NCBI RefSeq assembly: GCF_050947335.1
Contig: NW_027473512.1
Location: 1-64,000, forward strand
Direction: 5' to 3'
Source: Megachile rotundata
Taxonomy: Eukaryota; Arthropoda; Insecta; Hymenoptera; Megachilidae
Length of the DNA: 64,000 bases
Position numbers and translations under genes: made by a program
Shown: positions 12,600 through 27,578 of the stretch, piece after piece
Layout of the letters: each line of letters opens with the position of its first letter
Numbering within the stretch: position 1 is the stretch's first letter
Notes under the pieces: generated by a model
The model's input: the letters and a program-made list of their open reading frames with translations, nothing else
Told to the model about the DNA's origin: nothing
The model's database searches: none

Positions 12600-15358
12600 T
12601 GAGTTAGATTGATAATAGTGAGTGTAATAAGTATAGTAATTGTCGTTCTATCGATCATATTAGCATAATATGGCTTATAATATGAGTTAGGCTGATAATA
12701 ATAAGAGTAATGAGTATAGTATTGTCGTTGTATCGATCATATTTGCATAATGTGGTTAATAATATGAGTTAGATTGATAACAGTGAGTGTAATAAGTATA
12801 GTAATTGTCTTTCTATCGAACATATAAGCATAATATGGCTAATAATATGGGTTAGATTGATAATAATAAGAGAAATGAATATAGTAATTGTCGTTCTATC
12901 GATCATATAAGCATAATATGGCTAATAATATGAGTTAGATTGATAATAATAAGAGTAAGGAGTATACTAATTGTAGTTCTATCGATCATGTCTGCATAAT
13001 ATGGTTAATAATATGAGTTAGATTGATAACAGTGAGTGTAATAAGTATAGTAATTGTCTTTCTATCGATCATATAAGCATAATGTGGCTAATAATATGAG
13101 TTAGATTGATAATAATAAGAGAAATGAATATAATAATTGTCGTTCTATCGATCATATAACCATAATATGGCTAATAATATGAGTTAGATTGATAATAATA
13201 AGAGTAGTAAGTGTAGTAAATGTCGTGCTATCGATCATATCTGCATAATATGGTTAATAATATGAGTTAGATTGTTAATAGTGAGTGTAATAAGTATAGT
13301 AATTGTCGTTCTATCGATCACATAAGCATAATATGGCTAATAATATGAGTTAGATTGATAATAGTGAGTGTAATAAGTATAGTAATTGTCGTTCTATCGA
13401 TCATATTAGCATAATATGGCTTATAATATGAGTTAGGCTGATAATAATAAGAGTAATGAGTATAGTATTGTCGTTGTATCGATCATATTTGCATAATGTG
13501 GTTAATAATATGAGTTAGATTGATAACAGTGAGTGTAATAAGTATAGTAATTGTCGTTCTGTCGATCACATAAGCATAATATGGCTAATAATCTGAGTTA
13601 GATTGATAATAGTAAGAGTAATAAGTGTAGTAAATGTCGTGCTATCGATCATATCTGCATAATATGGTTAATAATATGAGTTAGATTCATAATAATAAGA
13701 GAAATAAGTATAGTAATTGTCGTTCTATCGATCACATAAGCATAATATGGCTAATAATATGAGTTAGATTGATAATAATAAGAGAAGTGAGTATAGTCAT
13801 TGTCGTTCGATCGATCATATAAGCATAATATGGCTAATGATATGAGTTAAATTGATAATAATAAGAGTAATAGGTATAATAATTATCGTTCTACCGATCA
13901 TATAAGCATAATATGGCTTATAATATGAGTTAGATTGATAATAATAAGAGTAATAAGTATAGTAATTTTCGTCCTATCGATCATATAAGCATAATATGGC
14001 TAACAATATGAGTTAGATTGATAATAATAAGAGTAATGAGTATAGTAATTGTCGTTCTATCGATTATATAAGCATAATATGGCTAATATTATGAGTTAGA
14101 TTGATATTAATAAGAGTATTGAGTATACTAATTGTAGTTCTATCGATCATATCTGCATAATATGGTTAATAATATGAGTTAGATTGATAACAATAAGAGT
14201 AATAAGTATAGTAAATGTCGTGCTATCGATCATATCTGCATAATATGGTTAATAATATGAGTTAGATTCATAATAATAAGAGTAATAAGTATAGTAATTG
14301 TCGTTCTATCGATCATATGTGCATAATATGGTTAATGATATGAGTTAGATTGATAACAGTCAGTGTAATAAGTATAGTAATTGTCGTTCTGTCGATCTCA
14401 TAAGCATAATATGGCTAATAATCTGAGTTAGATTGATAATAGTAAGAGTAATAAGTGTAGTAAATGTCGTGCTATCGATCATATCTGCATAATATGGTTA
14501 ATAATATGAGTTAGATTGATAATAGTGAGTGTAATAAGTATAGTAATTGTCGTTGTATCGATCATATTAGCATAATATGGCTTATAATATGAGTTAGGCT
14601 GATAATAATAAGAGTAATGAGTATAGTAATTGTCGTTCTATCGATCATATATGCATAATATGGCTAATAATATGAGTTAGATTGATAATAATAAGAGTAA
14701 GGAGTATACTAATTGTAGTTCTATCGATCATGTCTGCATAATATGGTTAATAATATGAGTTAGATTGATAACAATAAGAGTAATAAGTATAGTAAATGTC
14801 GTGCTATCGATCATATCTGCATAGTATGGTTAATAATATGAGTTAGATTGATAATAGTGAGTGTACTGAGTATAGTAATTGTCGTTCTATCGATCATATT
14901 AGCATAATATGGCTAATAATATGAGTTAGGCTGATAATAATGAGAGTAATAAGTATAGTAATTGTCGTTCTGTCGATCATATAAGCATAATATGGCTAAT
15001 AATATGAACTAGATTGATAATAATAAGAGTAATGAGTACAGTAATTGTCGTTCTATCGTTCATATAAGCATAATATGGCTAATAATATGAGTTAGATTGA
15101 TAATAGTGAGTGTAATAAGTATAGTAATTGTCGTTCTATCGATCATATTAGCATAATATGGTTAATAATATGAGCTAGATTGATAATAACAAGAGTAATA
15201 GGTATAGTAAATGTCGTGCTATCGATCATATCTGCATAATATGGTTAATAATATGAGTTAGATTGATAATAATAAGAGTAGTAAGTGTAGTAAATGTCGT
15301 TCTATCGATCACATAAGCATAATATGGCTAATAATATGAGTTAGATTGATAATAATAA
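12600..15358. repeat. First copy of a 2,759-bp duplicated HOR segment
   Basis: The segment recurs at 15,420 with an offset of 2,820 bp, which is 34 x 83 - 2 because two 82-bp units are included (12717 and about 13,463). Reading the two copies side by side, I saw no difference over the full length. The identity ends where this copy has AATAATAAAAGAAATGAG and the second has AATAATAAGAGCAATGAG. The 61 bp between the copies (15,359-15,419) come from another unit type, also seen at about 3,070, 5,818 and 19,255. Confidence 0.85.
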
Positions 15359-15419
15359 AAGAAATGAGTATAGTAATTGTCTTTCTATCGATCATATCTG
15401 CATAATATGGTTAATAATG

Positions 15420-18178
15420 TGAGTTAGATTGATAATAGTGAGTGTAATAAGTATAGTAATTGTCGTTCTATCGATCATATTAGCATAATATGGCTTATAA
15501 TATGAGTTAGGCTGATAATAATAAGAGTAATGAGTATAGTATTGTCGTTGTATCGATCATATTTGCATAATGTGGTTAATAATATGAGTTAGATTGATAA
15601 CAGTGAGTGTAATAAGTATAGTAATTGTCTTTCTATCGAACATATAAGCATAATATGGCTAATAATATGGGTTAGATTGATAATAATAAGAGAAATGAAT
15701 ATAGTAATTGTCGTTCTATCGATCATATAAGCATAATATGGCTAATAATATGAGTTAGATTGATAATAATAAGAGTAAGGAGTATACTAATTGTAGTTCT
15801 ATCGATCATGTCTGCATAATATGGTTAATAATATGAGTTAGATTGATAACAGTGAGTGTAATAAGTATAGTAATTGTCTTTCTATCGATCATATAAGCAT
15901 AATGTGGCTAATAATATGAGTTAGATTGATAATAATAAGAGAAATGAATATAATAATTGTCGTTCTATCGATCATATAACCATAATATGGCTAATAATAT
16001 GAGTTAGATTGATAATAATAAGAGTAGTAAGTGTAGTAAATGTCGTGCTATCGATCATATCTGCATAATATGGTTAATAATATGAGTTAGATTGTTAATA
16101 GTGAGTGTAATAAGTATAGTAATTGTCGTTCTATCGATCACATAAGCATAATATGGCTAATAATATGAGTTAGATTGATAATAGTGAGTGTAATAAGTAT
16201 AGTAATTGTCGTTCTATCGATCATATTAGCATAATATGGCTTATAATATGAGTTAGGCTGATAATAATAAGAGTAATGAGTATAGTATTGTCGTTGTATC
16301 GATCATATTTGCATAATGTGGTTAATAATATGAGTTAGATTGATAACAGTGAGTGTAATAAGTATAGTAATTGTCGTTCTGTCGATCACATAAGCATAAT
16401 ATGGCTAATAATCTGAGTTAGATTGATAATAGTAAGAGTAATAAGTGTAGTAAATGTCGTGCTATCGATCATATCTGCATAATATGGTTAATAATATGAG
16501 TTAGATTCATAATAATAAGAGAAATAAGTATAGTAATTGTCGTTCTATCGATCACATAAGCATAATATGGCTAATAATATGAGTTAGATTGATAATAATA
16601 AGAGAAGTGAGTATAGTCATTGTCGTTCGATCGATCATATAAGCATAATATGGCTAATGATATGAGTTAAATTGATAATAATAAGAGTAATAGGTATAAT
16701 AATTATCGTTCTACCGATCATATAAGCATAATATGGCTTATAATATGAGTTAGATTGATAATAATAAGAGTAATAAGTATAGTAATTTTCGTCCTATCGA
16801 TCATATAAGCATAATATGGCTAACAATATGAGTTAGATTGATAATAATAAGAGTAATGAGTATAGTAATTGTCGTTCTATCGATTATATAAGCATAATAT
16901 GGCTAATATTATGAGTTAGATTGATATTAATAAGAGTATTGAGTATACTAATTGTAGTTCTATCGATCATATCTGCATAATATGGTTAATAATATGAGTT
17001 AGATTGATAACAATAAGAGTAATAAGTATAGTAAATGTCGTGCTATCGATCATATCTGCATAATATGGTTAATAATATGAGTTAGATTCATAATAATAAG
17101 AGTAATAAGTATAGTAATTGTCGTTCTATCGATCATATGTGCATAATATGGTTAATGATATGAGTTAGATTGATAACAGTCAGTGTAATAAGTATAGTAA
17201 TTGTCGTTCTGTCGATCTCATAAGCATAATATGGCTAATAATCTGAGTTAGATTGATAATAGTAAGAGTAATAAGTGTAGTAAATGTCGTGCTATCGATC
17301 ATATCTGCATAATATGGTTAATAATATGAGTTAGATTGATAATAGTGAGTGTAATAAGTATAGTAATTGTCGTTGTATCGATCATATTAGCATAATATGG
17401 CTTATAATATGAGTTAGGCTGATAATAATAAGAGTAATGAGTATAGTAATTGTCGTTCTATCGATCATATATGCATAATATGGCTAATAATATGAGTTAG
17501 ATTGATAATAATAAGAGTAAGGAGTATACTAATTGTAGTTCTATCGATCATGTCTGCATAATATGGTTAATAATATGAGTTAGATTGATAACAATAAGAG
17601 TAATAAGTATAGTAAATGTCGTGCTATCGATCATATCTGCATAGTATGGTTAATAATATGAGTTAGATTGATAATAGTGAGTGTACTGAGTATAGTAATT
17701 GTCGTTCTATCGATCATATTAGCATAATATGGCTAATAATATGAGTTAGGCTGATAATAATGAGAGTAATAAGTATAGTAATTGTCGTTCTGTCGATCAT
17801 ATAAGCATAATATGGCTAATAATATGAACTAGATTGATAATAATAAGAGTAATGAGTACAGTAATTGTCGTTCTATCGTTCATATAAGCATAATATGGCT
17901 AATAATATGAGTTAGATTGATAATAGTGAGTGTAATAAGTATAGTAATTGTCGTTCTATCGATCATATTAGCATAATATGGTTAATAATATGAGCTAGAT
18001 TGATAATAACAAGAGTAATAGGTATAGTAAATGTCGTGCTATCGATCATATCTGCATAATATGGTTAATAATATGAGTTAGATTGATAATAATAAGAGTA
18101 GTAAGTGTAGTAAATGTCGTTCTATCGATCACATAAGCATAATATGGCTAATAATATGAGTTAGATTGATAATAATAA
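15420..18178. repeat. Second copy of the 2,759-bp duplicated HOR segment
   Basis: This repeats 12,600-15,358, including both 82-bp units, the TTCGATCGATCAT marker (16627) and the CGATCTCATAAGC marker (17213). After 18,178 it passes into AAGAGCAATGAG units whose order matches positions 1,911 onward at an offset of 16,266 bp. The two flanks of this copy therefore come from different HOR lineages. Confidence 0.84.
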
Positions 18179-20838
18179 GAGCAATGAGTATAGTAATTGT
18201 CGTTCTATCGATCATATTTGCATAATGTGGTTAATAATATGAGTTAGATTGATAACAGTGAGTGTAATAAGTATAGTAATTGTCTTTCTATCGATCATAT
18301 AAGCATAATGTGGCTAATAATATGAGTTAGATTGATAATAATAAGAGAAATGAATATAATAATTGTCGTTCTATCGATCATATAACCATAATATGGCTAA
18401 TAATATGAGTTAGATTGATAATAATAAGAGTAGTAAGTGTAGTAAATGTCGTGCTATCGATCATATCTGCATAATATGGTTAATAATATGAGTTAGATTG
18501 TTAATAGTGAGTGTCATAAGTATAGTAATTGTCGTTCTATCGATCACATAAGCATAATATGGCTAATAATATGAGTTAGATTGATAATAGTGAGTGTAAT
18601 AAGTATAGTAATTGTCGTTCTATCGATCATATTAGCATAATATGGCTTATAATATGAGTTAGGCTGATAATAATGAGAGTAATAAGTATAGTAATTGTCG
18701 TTCTGTTGATCATATAAGCATAATATGACTAATAATATGAATTAGATTGATAATAATAAGAGAAATGAATATAGTAATTGTCGTTCTATCGATCATATAA
18801 GCATAATATGGTTAATAATATGAGTTAGATTGATAATAATAAGAGTAATGAGTATACTAATTGTAGTTCTATCGATCATATCTGCATAATATGGTTAATA
18901 ATATGAGTTAGATTCATAATAATAAGAGTAATAAGTATAGTAACTGTCGTTCTATCGACCATATGTGCATAATATGGTTAATAATATGAGTTAGATTGAT
19001 AACAGTGAGTGTAATAAGTATAGTAATTGTCGTTCTGTCGATCACATAAGCATAATATGGCTAATAATCTGAGTTAGATTGATAATAGTAAGAGTAATAA
19101 GTGTAGTAAATGTCGTGCTATCGATCATATCTGCATAATATGGTTAATAATATGAGTTAGATTCATAATAATAAGAGAAATAAGTATAGTAATTGTCGTT
19201 CTATCGATCACATAAGCATAATATGGCTAATAATATGAGTTAGATTGATAATAATAAAAGAAATGAGTATAGTAATTGTCTTTCTATCGATCATATCTGC
19301 ATAATATGGTTAATAATGTGAGTTAGATTGATAATAGTGAGTGTAATAAGTATAGTAATTGTAGTTCTATCGATCATATTAGCATAATATGGCTTATAAT
19401 ATGAGTTAGGCTGATAATAATAAGAGTAATGAGTATAGTCATTGTCGTTCTATCGATCATATTTGCATAATGTGGTTAATAATATGAGTTAGATTGATAA
19501 CAGTGAGTGTAATAAGTATAGTAATTATCTTTCTATCGATCATATAAGCATAATATGGCTAATAATATGAGTTAGATTGATAATAATAAGAGAAATGAAT
19601 ATAGTAATTGTCGTTCTATCGATCATATAAGCATAATATGGTTAATAATATGAGTTAGATTGATAATAATAAGAGTAAGGAGTATACTAATTGTAGTTCT
19701 ATCGATCATGTCTGCATAATATGGTTAATAATATGAGTTAGATTGATAACAATAAGAGTAATAAGTATAGTAAATGTCGTGCTATCGATCATATCTGCAT
19801 AATATGGTTAATAATATGAGTTAGATTGATAATAGTGAGTGTAATAAGTATAGTAATTGTCGTTCTATCGATCATATTAGCATAATATGGCTAATAATAT
19901 GAGTTAGGCTAATAATAATGAGAGTAATAAGTATAGTAATTGTCGTTCTGTCGATCATATAAGCATAATATGACTAATAATATGAATTAGATTGATAATA
20001 ATAAGAGAAATGAATATAGTAATTGTCGTTCTATCGATCATATAAGCATAATATGGCTAATAATATGAGTTAGATTGATAATAATAAGAGAAGTGAGTAT
20101 AGTCATTGTCGTTCGATCGATCATATAAGCATAATATGGCTAATGATATGAGTTAAATTGATAATAATAAGAGTAATAGGTATAATAATTATCGTTCTAC
20201 CGATCATATAAGCATAATATGGCTTATAATATGAGTGAGATTGATAATAATAAGAGTAATAAGTATAGTAATTTTCGTCCTATCGATCATATAAGCATAA
20301 TATGGCTAACAATATGAGTTAGATTGATAATAATAAGAGTAATGAGTATAGTAAATGTCGTTCTATCGATTATATAAGCATAATATGGCTAATATTATGA
20401 GTTAGATTGATATTAATAAGAGTATTGAGTATACTAATTGTAGTTCTATCGATCATATCTGCATAATATGGCTAATAATATGAGTTAGATTGATAACAAT
20501 AAGAGTAATAAGTATAGTAAATGTCGTGCTATCGATCATATCTGCATAATATGGTTAATAATATGAGTTAGATTCATAATAATAAGAGTAATAAGTATAG
20601 TAATTGTCGTTCTATCGATCATATGTGCATAATATGGTTAATGATATGAGTTAGATTGATAACAGTCAGTGTAATAAGTATAGTAATTGTCGTTCTGTCG
20701 ATCTCATAAGCATAATATGGCTAATAATCTGAGTTAGATTGATAATAGTAAGAGTAATAAGTGTAGTAAATGTCGTGCTATCGATCATATCTGCATAATA
20801 TGGTTAATAATATGAGTTAGATTGTTAATAGTGAGTGT
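18179..20838. repeat. A1/A2-like block displaced by about 16.2 kb
   Basis: From 18,177 the order of units matches 1,911 onward at an offset of 16,266 bp (196 units minus 2 bp). After loss of one AGAGAAATGAATATAG unit, the offset drops to 16,183 bp and continues to match across the A1/A2 join (marker at 20113 against 3930). It then carries the three-unit stretch present in A1 and A3 (20699). At about 20,820 it changes to a TTGTTAATAGTGAGTGTCAT unit, as found near 2,230. The block shows that the window-start HOR type is interspersed with the 38-unit type and is not confined to one end. Confidence 0.78.
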
Positions 20839-22104
20839 CATAAGTATAGTAATTGTCGTTCTATCGATCACATAAGCATAATATGGCTAATAATATGAGT
20901 TAGATTGATAATAGTGAGTGTAATAAGTATAGTAATTGTCGTTCTATCGATCATATTAGCATAATATGGCTTATAATATGAGTTAGGCTGATAATAATGA
21001 GAGTAATAAGTATAGTAATTGTCGTTCTGTCGATCATATAAGCATAATATGACTAATAATATGAATTAGATTGATAATAATAAGAGAAATGAATATAGTA
21101 ATTGTCGTTCTATCGATCATATAAGCATAATATGGCTAATAATATGAGTTAGATTGATAATAATAAGAGAAATGAATATAGTAATTGTCGTTCTATCGAT
21201 CATATAAGCATAATGTGGCTAATAATATGAGTTAGATTGATAATAATAAGAGAAATGAATATAATAATTGTCGTTCTATCGATCATATAACCATAATATG
21301 GCTAATAATATGAGTTAGATTGATAATAATAAGAGTAGTAAGTGTAGTAAATGTCGTGCTATCGATCATATCTGCATAATATGGTTAATAATATGAGTTA
21401 GATTGTTAATAGTGAGTGTAATAAGTATAGTAATTGTCGTTCTATCGATCACATAAGCATAATATGGCTAATAATATGAGTTAGATTGATAATAGTGAGT
21501 GTAATAAGTATAGTAATTGTCGTTCTATCGATCATATTAGCATAATATGGCTTATAATATGAGTTAGGCTGATAATAATAAGAGTAATGAGTATAGTATT
21601 GTCGTTGTATCGATCATATTTGCATAATGTGGTTAATAATATGAGTTAGATTGATAACAGTGAGTGTAATAAGTATAGTAATTGTCTTTCTATCGAACAT
21701 ATAAGCATAATATGGCTAATAATATGAGTTAGATTGATAATAATAAGAGAAATGAATATAGTAATTGTCGTTCTATCGATCATATAAGCATAATATGGCT
21801 AATAATATGAGTTAGATTGATAATAATAAGAGTAAGGAGTATACTAATTGTAGTTCTATCGATCATGTCTGCATAATATGGTTAATAATATCAGTTAGAT
21901 TGATAACAATAAGAGTAATAAGTATACTAATTGTCGTTCGATCGATCATATAAGCATAATATGGCTAATGATATGAGTTAAATTGATAATAATAAGAGTA
22001 ATAGGTATAATAATTATCGTTCTACCGATCATATAAGCATAATATGGCTTATAATATGAGTTAGATTGATAATAATAAGAGTAATAAGTATAGTAATTTT
22101 CGTC
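20839..22104. repeat. Mixed block of short HOR fragments between larger copies
   Basis: Units from the 2,2xx-2,6xx type are joined to units of the 8,3xx-9,0xx type within about 1.3 kb. One 82-bp unit lies at about 21,598. The marker at 21938 is preceded by AATAAGTATACTAATTGTCG instead of the usual GAGAAGTGAGTATAGTC, so its unit is a hybrid. I see no gene or foreign sequence here. Confidence 0.7.
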
Positions 22105-24841
22105 CTATCGATCATATAAGCATAATATGGCTAACAATATGAGTTAGATTGATAATAATAAGAGTAATGAGTATAGTAATTGTCGTTCTATCGATTATAT
22201 AAGCATAATATGGCTTATAATATGAGTTAGGCTGATAATAATAAGAGTAATGAGTATAGCATTGTCGTTGTATCGATCATATTTGCATAATGTGGTTAAT
22301 AATATGAGTTAGATTGATAACAGTGAGTGTAATAAGTATAGTAATTGTCTTTCTATCGAACATATAAGCATAATATGGCTAATAATATGGGTTAGATTGA
22401 TAATAATAAGAGAAATGAATATAGTAATTGTCGTTCTATCGATCATATAAGCATAATATGGCTAATAATATGAGTTAGATTGATAATAATAAGAGTAAGT
22501 AGTATACTAATTGTAGTTCTATCGATCATGTCTGCATAATATGGTTAATAATATGAGTTAGATTGATAACAGTGAGTGTAATAAGTATAGTAATTGTCTT
22601 TCTATCGATCATATAAGCATAATGTGGCTAATAATATGAGTTAGATTGATAATAATAAGAGAAATGAATATAATAAATGTCGTTCTATCGATCATATAAC
22701 CATAATATGGCTAATAATATGAGTTAGATTGATAATAATAAGAGTAGTAAGTGCAGTAAATGTCGTGCTATCGATCATATCTGCATAATATGGTTAATAA
22801 TATGAGTTAGATTGTTAATAGTGAGTGTAATAAGTATAGTAATTGTCGTTCTATCGATCACATAAGCATAATATGGCTAATAATATGAGTTAGATTGATA
22901 ATAGTGAGTGTAATAAGTATAGTAATTGTCGTTCTATCGATCATATTAGCATAATATGGCTTATAATATGAGTTAGGCTGATAATAATAAGAGTAATGAG
23001 TATAGTATTGTCGTTGTATCGATCATATTTGCATAATGTGGTTAATAATATGAGTTAGATTGATAACAGTGAGTGTAATAAGTATAGTAATTGTCTTTCT
23101 ATCGAACATATAAGCATAATATGGCTAATAATATGAGTTAGATTGATAATAATAAGAGAAATGAATATAGTAATTGTCGTTCTATCGATCATATAAGCAT
23201 AATATGGCTAATAATATGAGTTAGATTGATAATAATAAGAGTAAGGAGTATACTAATTGTAGTTCTATCGATCATGTCTGCATAATATGGTTAATAATAT
23301 GAGTTAGATTGATAACAATAAGAGTAATAAGTATACTAATTGTCGTTCGATCGATCATATAAGCATAATATGGCTAATGATATGAGTTAAATTGATAATA
23401 ATAAGAGTAATAGGTATAATAATTATCGTTCTACCGATCATATAAGCATAATATGGCTTATAATATGAGTTAGATTGATAATAATAAGAGTAATAAGTAT
23501 AGTAATTTTCGTCCTATCGATCATATAAGCATAATATGGCTAACAATATGAGTTAGATTGATAATAATAAGAGTAATGAGTATAGTAATTGTCGTTCTAT
23601 CGATTATATAAGCATAATATGGCTAATATTATGAGTTAGATTGATATTAATAAGAGTAATGAGTATACTAATTGTAGTTCTATCGATCATATCTGCATAA
23701 TATGGTTAATAATATGAGTTAGATTGATAACAATAAGAGTAATGAGTATAGTAAATGTCGTGCTATCGATCATATCTGCATAATATGGTTAATAATATGA
23801 GTTAGATTCATAATAATAAGAGTAATAAGTATAGTAATTGTCGTTCTATCGATCATATGTGCATAATATGGTTAATGATATGAGTTAGATTGATAACAGT
23901 CAGTGTAATAAGTATAGTAATTGTCGTTCTGTCGATCTCATAAGCATAATATGGCTAATAATCTGAGTCAGATTGATAATAGTAAGAGTAATAAGTGTAG
24001 TAAATGTCGTGCTATCGATCATATCTGCATAATATGGTTAATAATATGAGTTAGATTCATAATAATAAGAGTAATAAGTATAGTAGTTGTCGTTCTATCG
24101 ATCACATAAGCATAATATGGCTAATAATATGAGTTAGATTGATAATAGTGAGTGTAATAAGTATAGTAATTGTCGTTGTATCGATCATATTAGCATAATA
24201 AGGCTTATAATATGAGTTAGATTGATAATAATAAAAGAAATGAGTATAGTAATTGTCTTTCTATCGATCATATCTGCATAATATGGTTAATAATGTGAGT
24301 TAGATTGATAATAGTGAGTGTAATAAGTATAGTAATTGTAGTTCTATCGATCATATTAGCATAATATGGCTTATAATATGAGTTAGGCTGATAATAATAA
24401 GAGTAATGAGTATAGTAATTGTCGTTCTATCGATCATATAAGCATAATATGGCTAATAATATGAGTTAGATTGATAATAATAAGCGTAAGGAGTATACTA
24501 ATTGTAGTTCTATCGATCATGTTTGCATAATATGGTTAATAATATGAGTTAGATTGATAATAATAAGAGAAATGAATACAGTAATTGTCGTTCTATCGAT
24601 CATATAAGCATAATGTGGTTAATAACATGAGTTAGGTGGATAATAATAAGAGTAAGGAGTATACTAATTGTAGTTCTATCGATCATGTCTGCATAATATG
24701 GTTAATAATATGAGTTAGATTGATAACAATAAGAGTAATAAGTTTAGTAAATGTCGTGCTATCGATCATATCTGCATAATATGGTTAATAATATGAGTTA
24801 GATTGATAATAGTGAGTGTAATAAGTATAGTAATTGTCGTT
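22105..24841. repeat. First copy of a 33-unit (2,737-bp) tandem duplication
   Basis: Distinctive variants recur at an offset of 2,737 bp (33 x 83 - 2): GAGTATAGCATTG at 22253 and 24990, and AAGAGTAAGTAG near 22,491 and 25,228. This copy has two extra units (about 24,221-24,386, containing AATAATAAAAGAAATGAG). After them the offset falls by exactly 166 bp, shown by TAAGCGTAAGG at 24481 and 27052, a variant seen nowhere else. The homology starts at about 22,105, in a CTAACAATATGAG unit. Confidence 0.82.
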
Positions 24842-27578
24842 CTATCGATCATATAAGCATAATATGGCTAACAATATGAGTTAGATTGATAATAATAAGA
24901 GTAATGAGTATAGTAATTGTCGTTCTATCGATTATATAAGCATAATATGGCTTATAATATGAGTTAGGCTGATAATAATAAGAGTAATGAGTATAGCATT
25001 GTCGTTGTATCGATCATATTTGCATAATGTGGTTAATAATATGAGTTAGATTGATAACAGTGAGTGTAATAAGTATAGTAATTGTCTTTCTATCGAACAT
25101 ATAAGCATAATATGGCTAATAATATGGGTTAGATTGATAATAATAAGAGAAATGAATATAGTAATTGTCGTTCTATCGATCATATAAGCATAATATGGCT
25201 AATAATATGAGTTAGATTGATAATAATAAGAGTAAGTAGTATACTAATTGTAGTTCTATCGATCATGTCTGCATAATATGGTTAATAATATGAGTTAGAT
25301 TGATAACAGTGAGTGTAATAAGTATAGTAATTGTCTTTCTATCGATCATATAAGCATAATGTGGCTAATAATATGAGTTAGATTGATAATAATAAGAGAA
25401 ATGAATATAATAAATGTCGTTCTATCGATCATATAACCATAATATGGCTAATAATATGAGTTAGATTGATAATAATAAGAGTAGTAAGTGCAGTAAATGT
25501 CGTGCTATCGATCATATCTGCATAATATGGTTAATAATATGAGTTAGATTGTTAATAGTGAGTGTAATAAGTATAGTAATTGTCGTTCTATCGATCACAT
25601 AAGCATAATATGGCTAATAATATGAGTTAGATTGATAATAGTGAGTGTAATAAGTATAGTAATTGTCGTTCTATCGATCATATTAGCATAATATGGCTTA
25701 TAATATGAGTTAGGCTGATAATAATAAGAGTAATGAGTATAGTATTGTCGTTGTATCGATCATATTTGCATAATGTGGTTAATAATATGAGTTAGATTGA
25801 TAACAGTGAGTGTAATAAGTATAGTAATTGTCTTTCTATCGAACATATAAGCATAATATGGCTAATAATATGAGTTAGATTGATAATAATAAGAGAAATG
25901 AATATAGTAATTGTCGTTCTATCGATCATATAAGCATAATATGGCTAATAATATGAGTTAGATTGATAATAATAAGAGTAAGGAGTATACTAATTGTAGT
26001 TCTATCGATCATGTCTGCATAATATGGTTAATAATATGAGTTAGATTGATAACAATAAGAGTAATAAGTATACTAATTGTCGTTCGATCGATCATATAAG
26101 CATAATATGGCTAATGATATGAGTTAAATTGATAATAATAAGAGTAATAGGTATAATAATTATCGTTCTACCGATCATATAAGCATAATATGGCTTATAA
26201 TATGAGTTAGATTGATAATAATAAGAGTAATAAGTATAGTAATTTTCGTCCTATCGATCATATAAGCATAATATGGCTAACAATATGAGTTAGATTGATA
26301 ATAATAAGAGTAATGAGTATAGTAATTGTCGTTCTATCGATTATATAAGCATAATATGGCTAATATTATGAGTTAGATTGATATTAATAAGAGTAATGAG
26401 TATACTAATTGTAGTTCTATCGATCATATCTGCATAATATGGTTAATAATATGAGTTAGATTGATAACAATAAGAGTAATGAGTATAGTAAATTTCGTGC
26501 TATCGATCATATCTGCATAATATGGTTAATAATATGAGTTAGATTCATAATAATAAGAGTAATAAGTATAGTAATTGTCGTTCTATCGATCATATGTGCA
26601 TAATATGGTTAATGATATGAGTTAGATTGATAACAGTCAGTGTAATAAGTATAGTAATTGTCGTTCTGTCGATCTCATAAGCATAATATGGCTAATAATC
26701 TGAGTCAGATTGATAATAGTAAGAGTAATAAGTGTAGTAAATGTCGTGCTATCGATCATATCTGCATAATATGGTTAATAATATGAGTTAGATTCATAAT
26801 AATAAGAGTAATAAGTATAGTAGTTGTCGTTCTATCGATCACATAAGCATAATATGGCTAATAATATGAGTTAGATTGATAATAGTGAGTGTAATAAGTA
26901 TAGTAATTGTCGTTGTATCGATCATATTAGCATAATAAGGCTTATAATATGAGTTAGGCTGATAATAATAAGAGTAATGAGTATAGTAATTGTCGTTCTA
27001 TCGATCATATAAGCATAATATGGCTAATAATATGAGTTAGATTGATAATAATAAGCGTAAGGAGTATACTAATTGTAGTTCTATCGATCATGTTTGCATA
27101 ATATGGTTAATAATATGAGTTAGATTGATAATAATAAGAGAAATGAATATAGTAATTGTCGTTCTATCGATCATATAAGCATAATGTGGTTAATAACATG
27201 AGTTAGGTGGATAATAATAAGAGTAAGGAGTATACTAATTGTAGTTCTATCGATCATGTCTGCATAATATGGTTAATAATATGAGTTAGATTGATAACAA
27301 TAAGAGTAATAAGTTTAGTAAATGTCGTGCTATCGATCATATCTGCATAATATGGTTAATAATATGAGTTAGATTGATAATAGTGAGTGTAATAAGTATA
27401 GTAATTGTCGTTCTATCGATCATATAAGCATAATATGGCTAACAATATGAGTTAGATTGATAATAATAAGAGTAATGAGTATAGTAATTGTCGTTCTATC
27501 GATTATATAAGCATAATATGGCTAATATTATGAGTTAGATTGATATTAATAAGAGTAATGAGTATACTAATTGTAGTT
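24842..27578. repeat. Second copy of the 33-unit tandem duplication
   Basis: It repeats the order of 22,105 onward but lacks the two-unit insertion. Point differences are few; those noticed are AATTTCGTGC at about 26,489 where the first copy reads AATGTCGTGC, and GAATATAG at about 27,147 where the first copy reads GAATACAG. The right edge is approximate, because the following sequence enters shorter HOR steps containing the same unit types. Confidence 0.75.
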
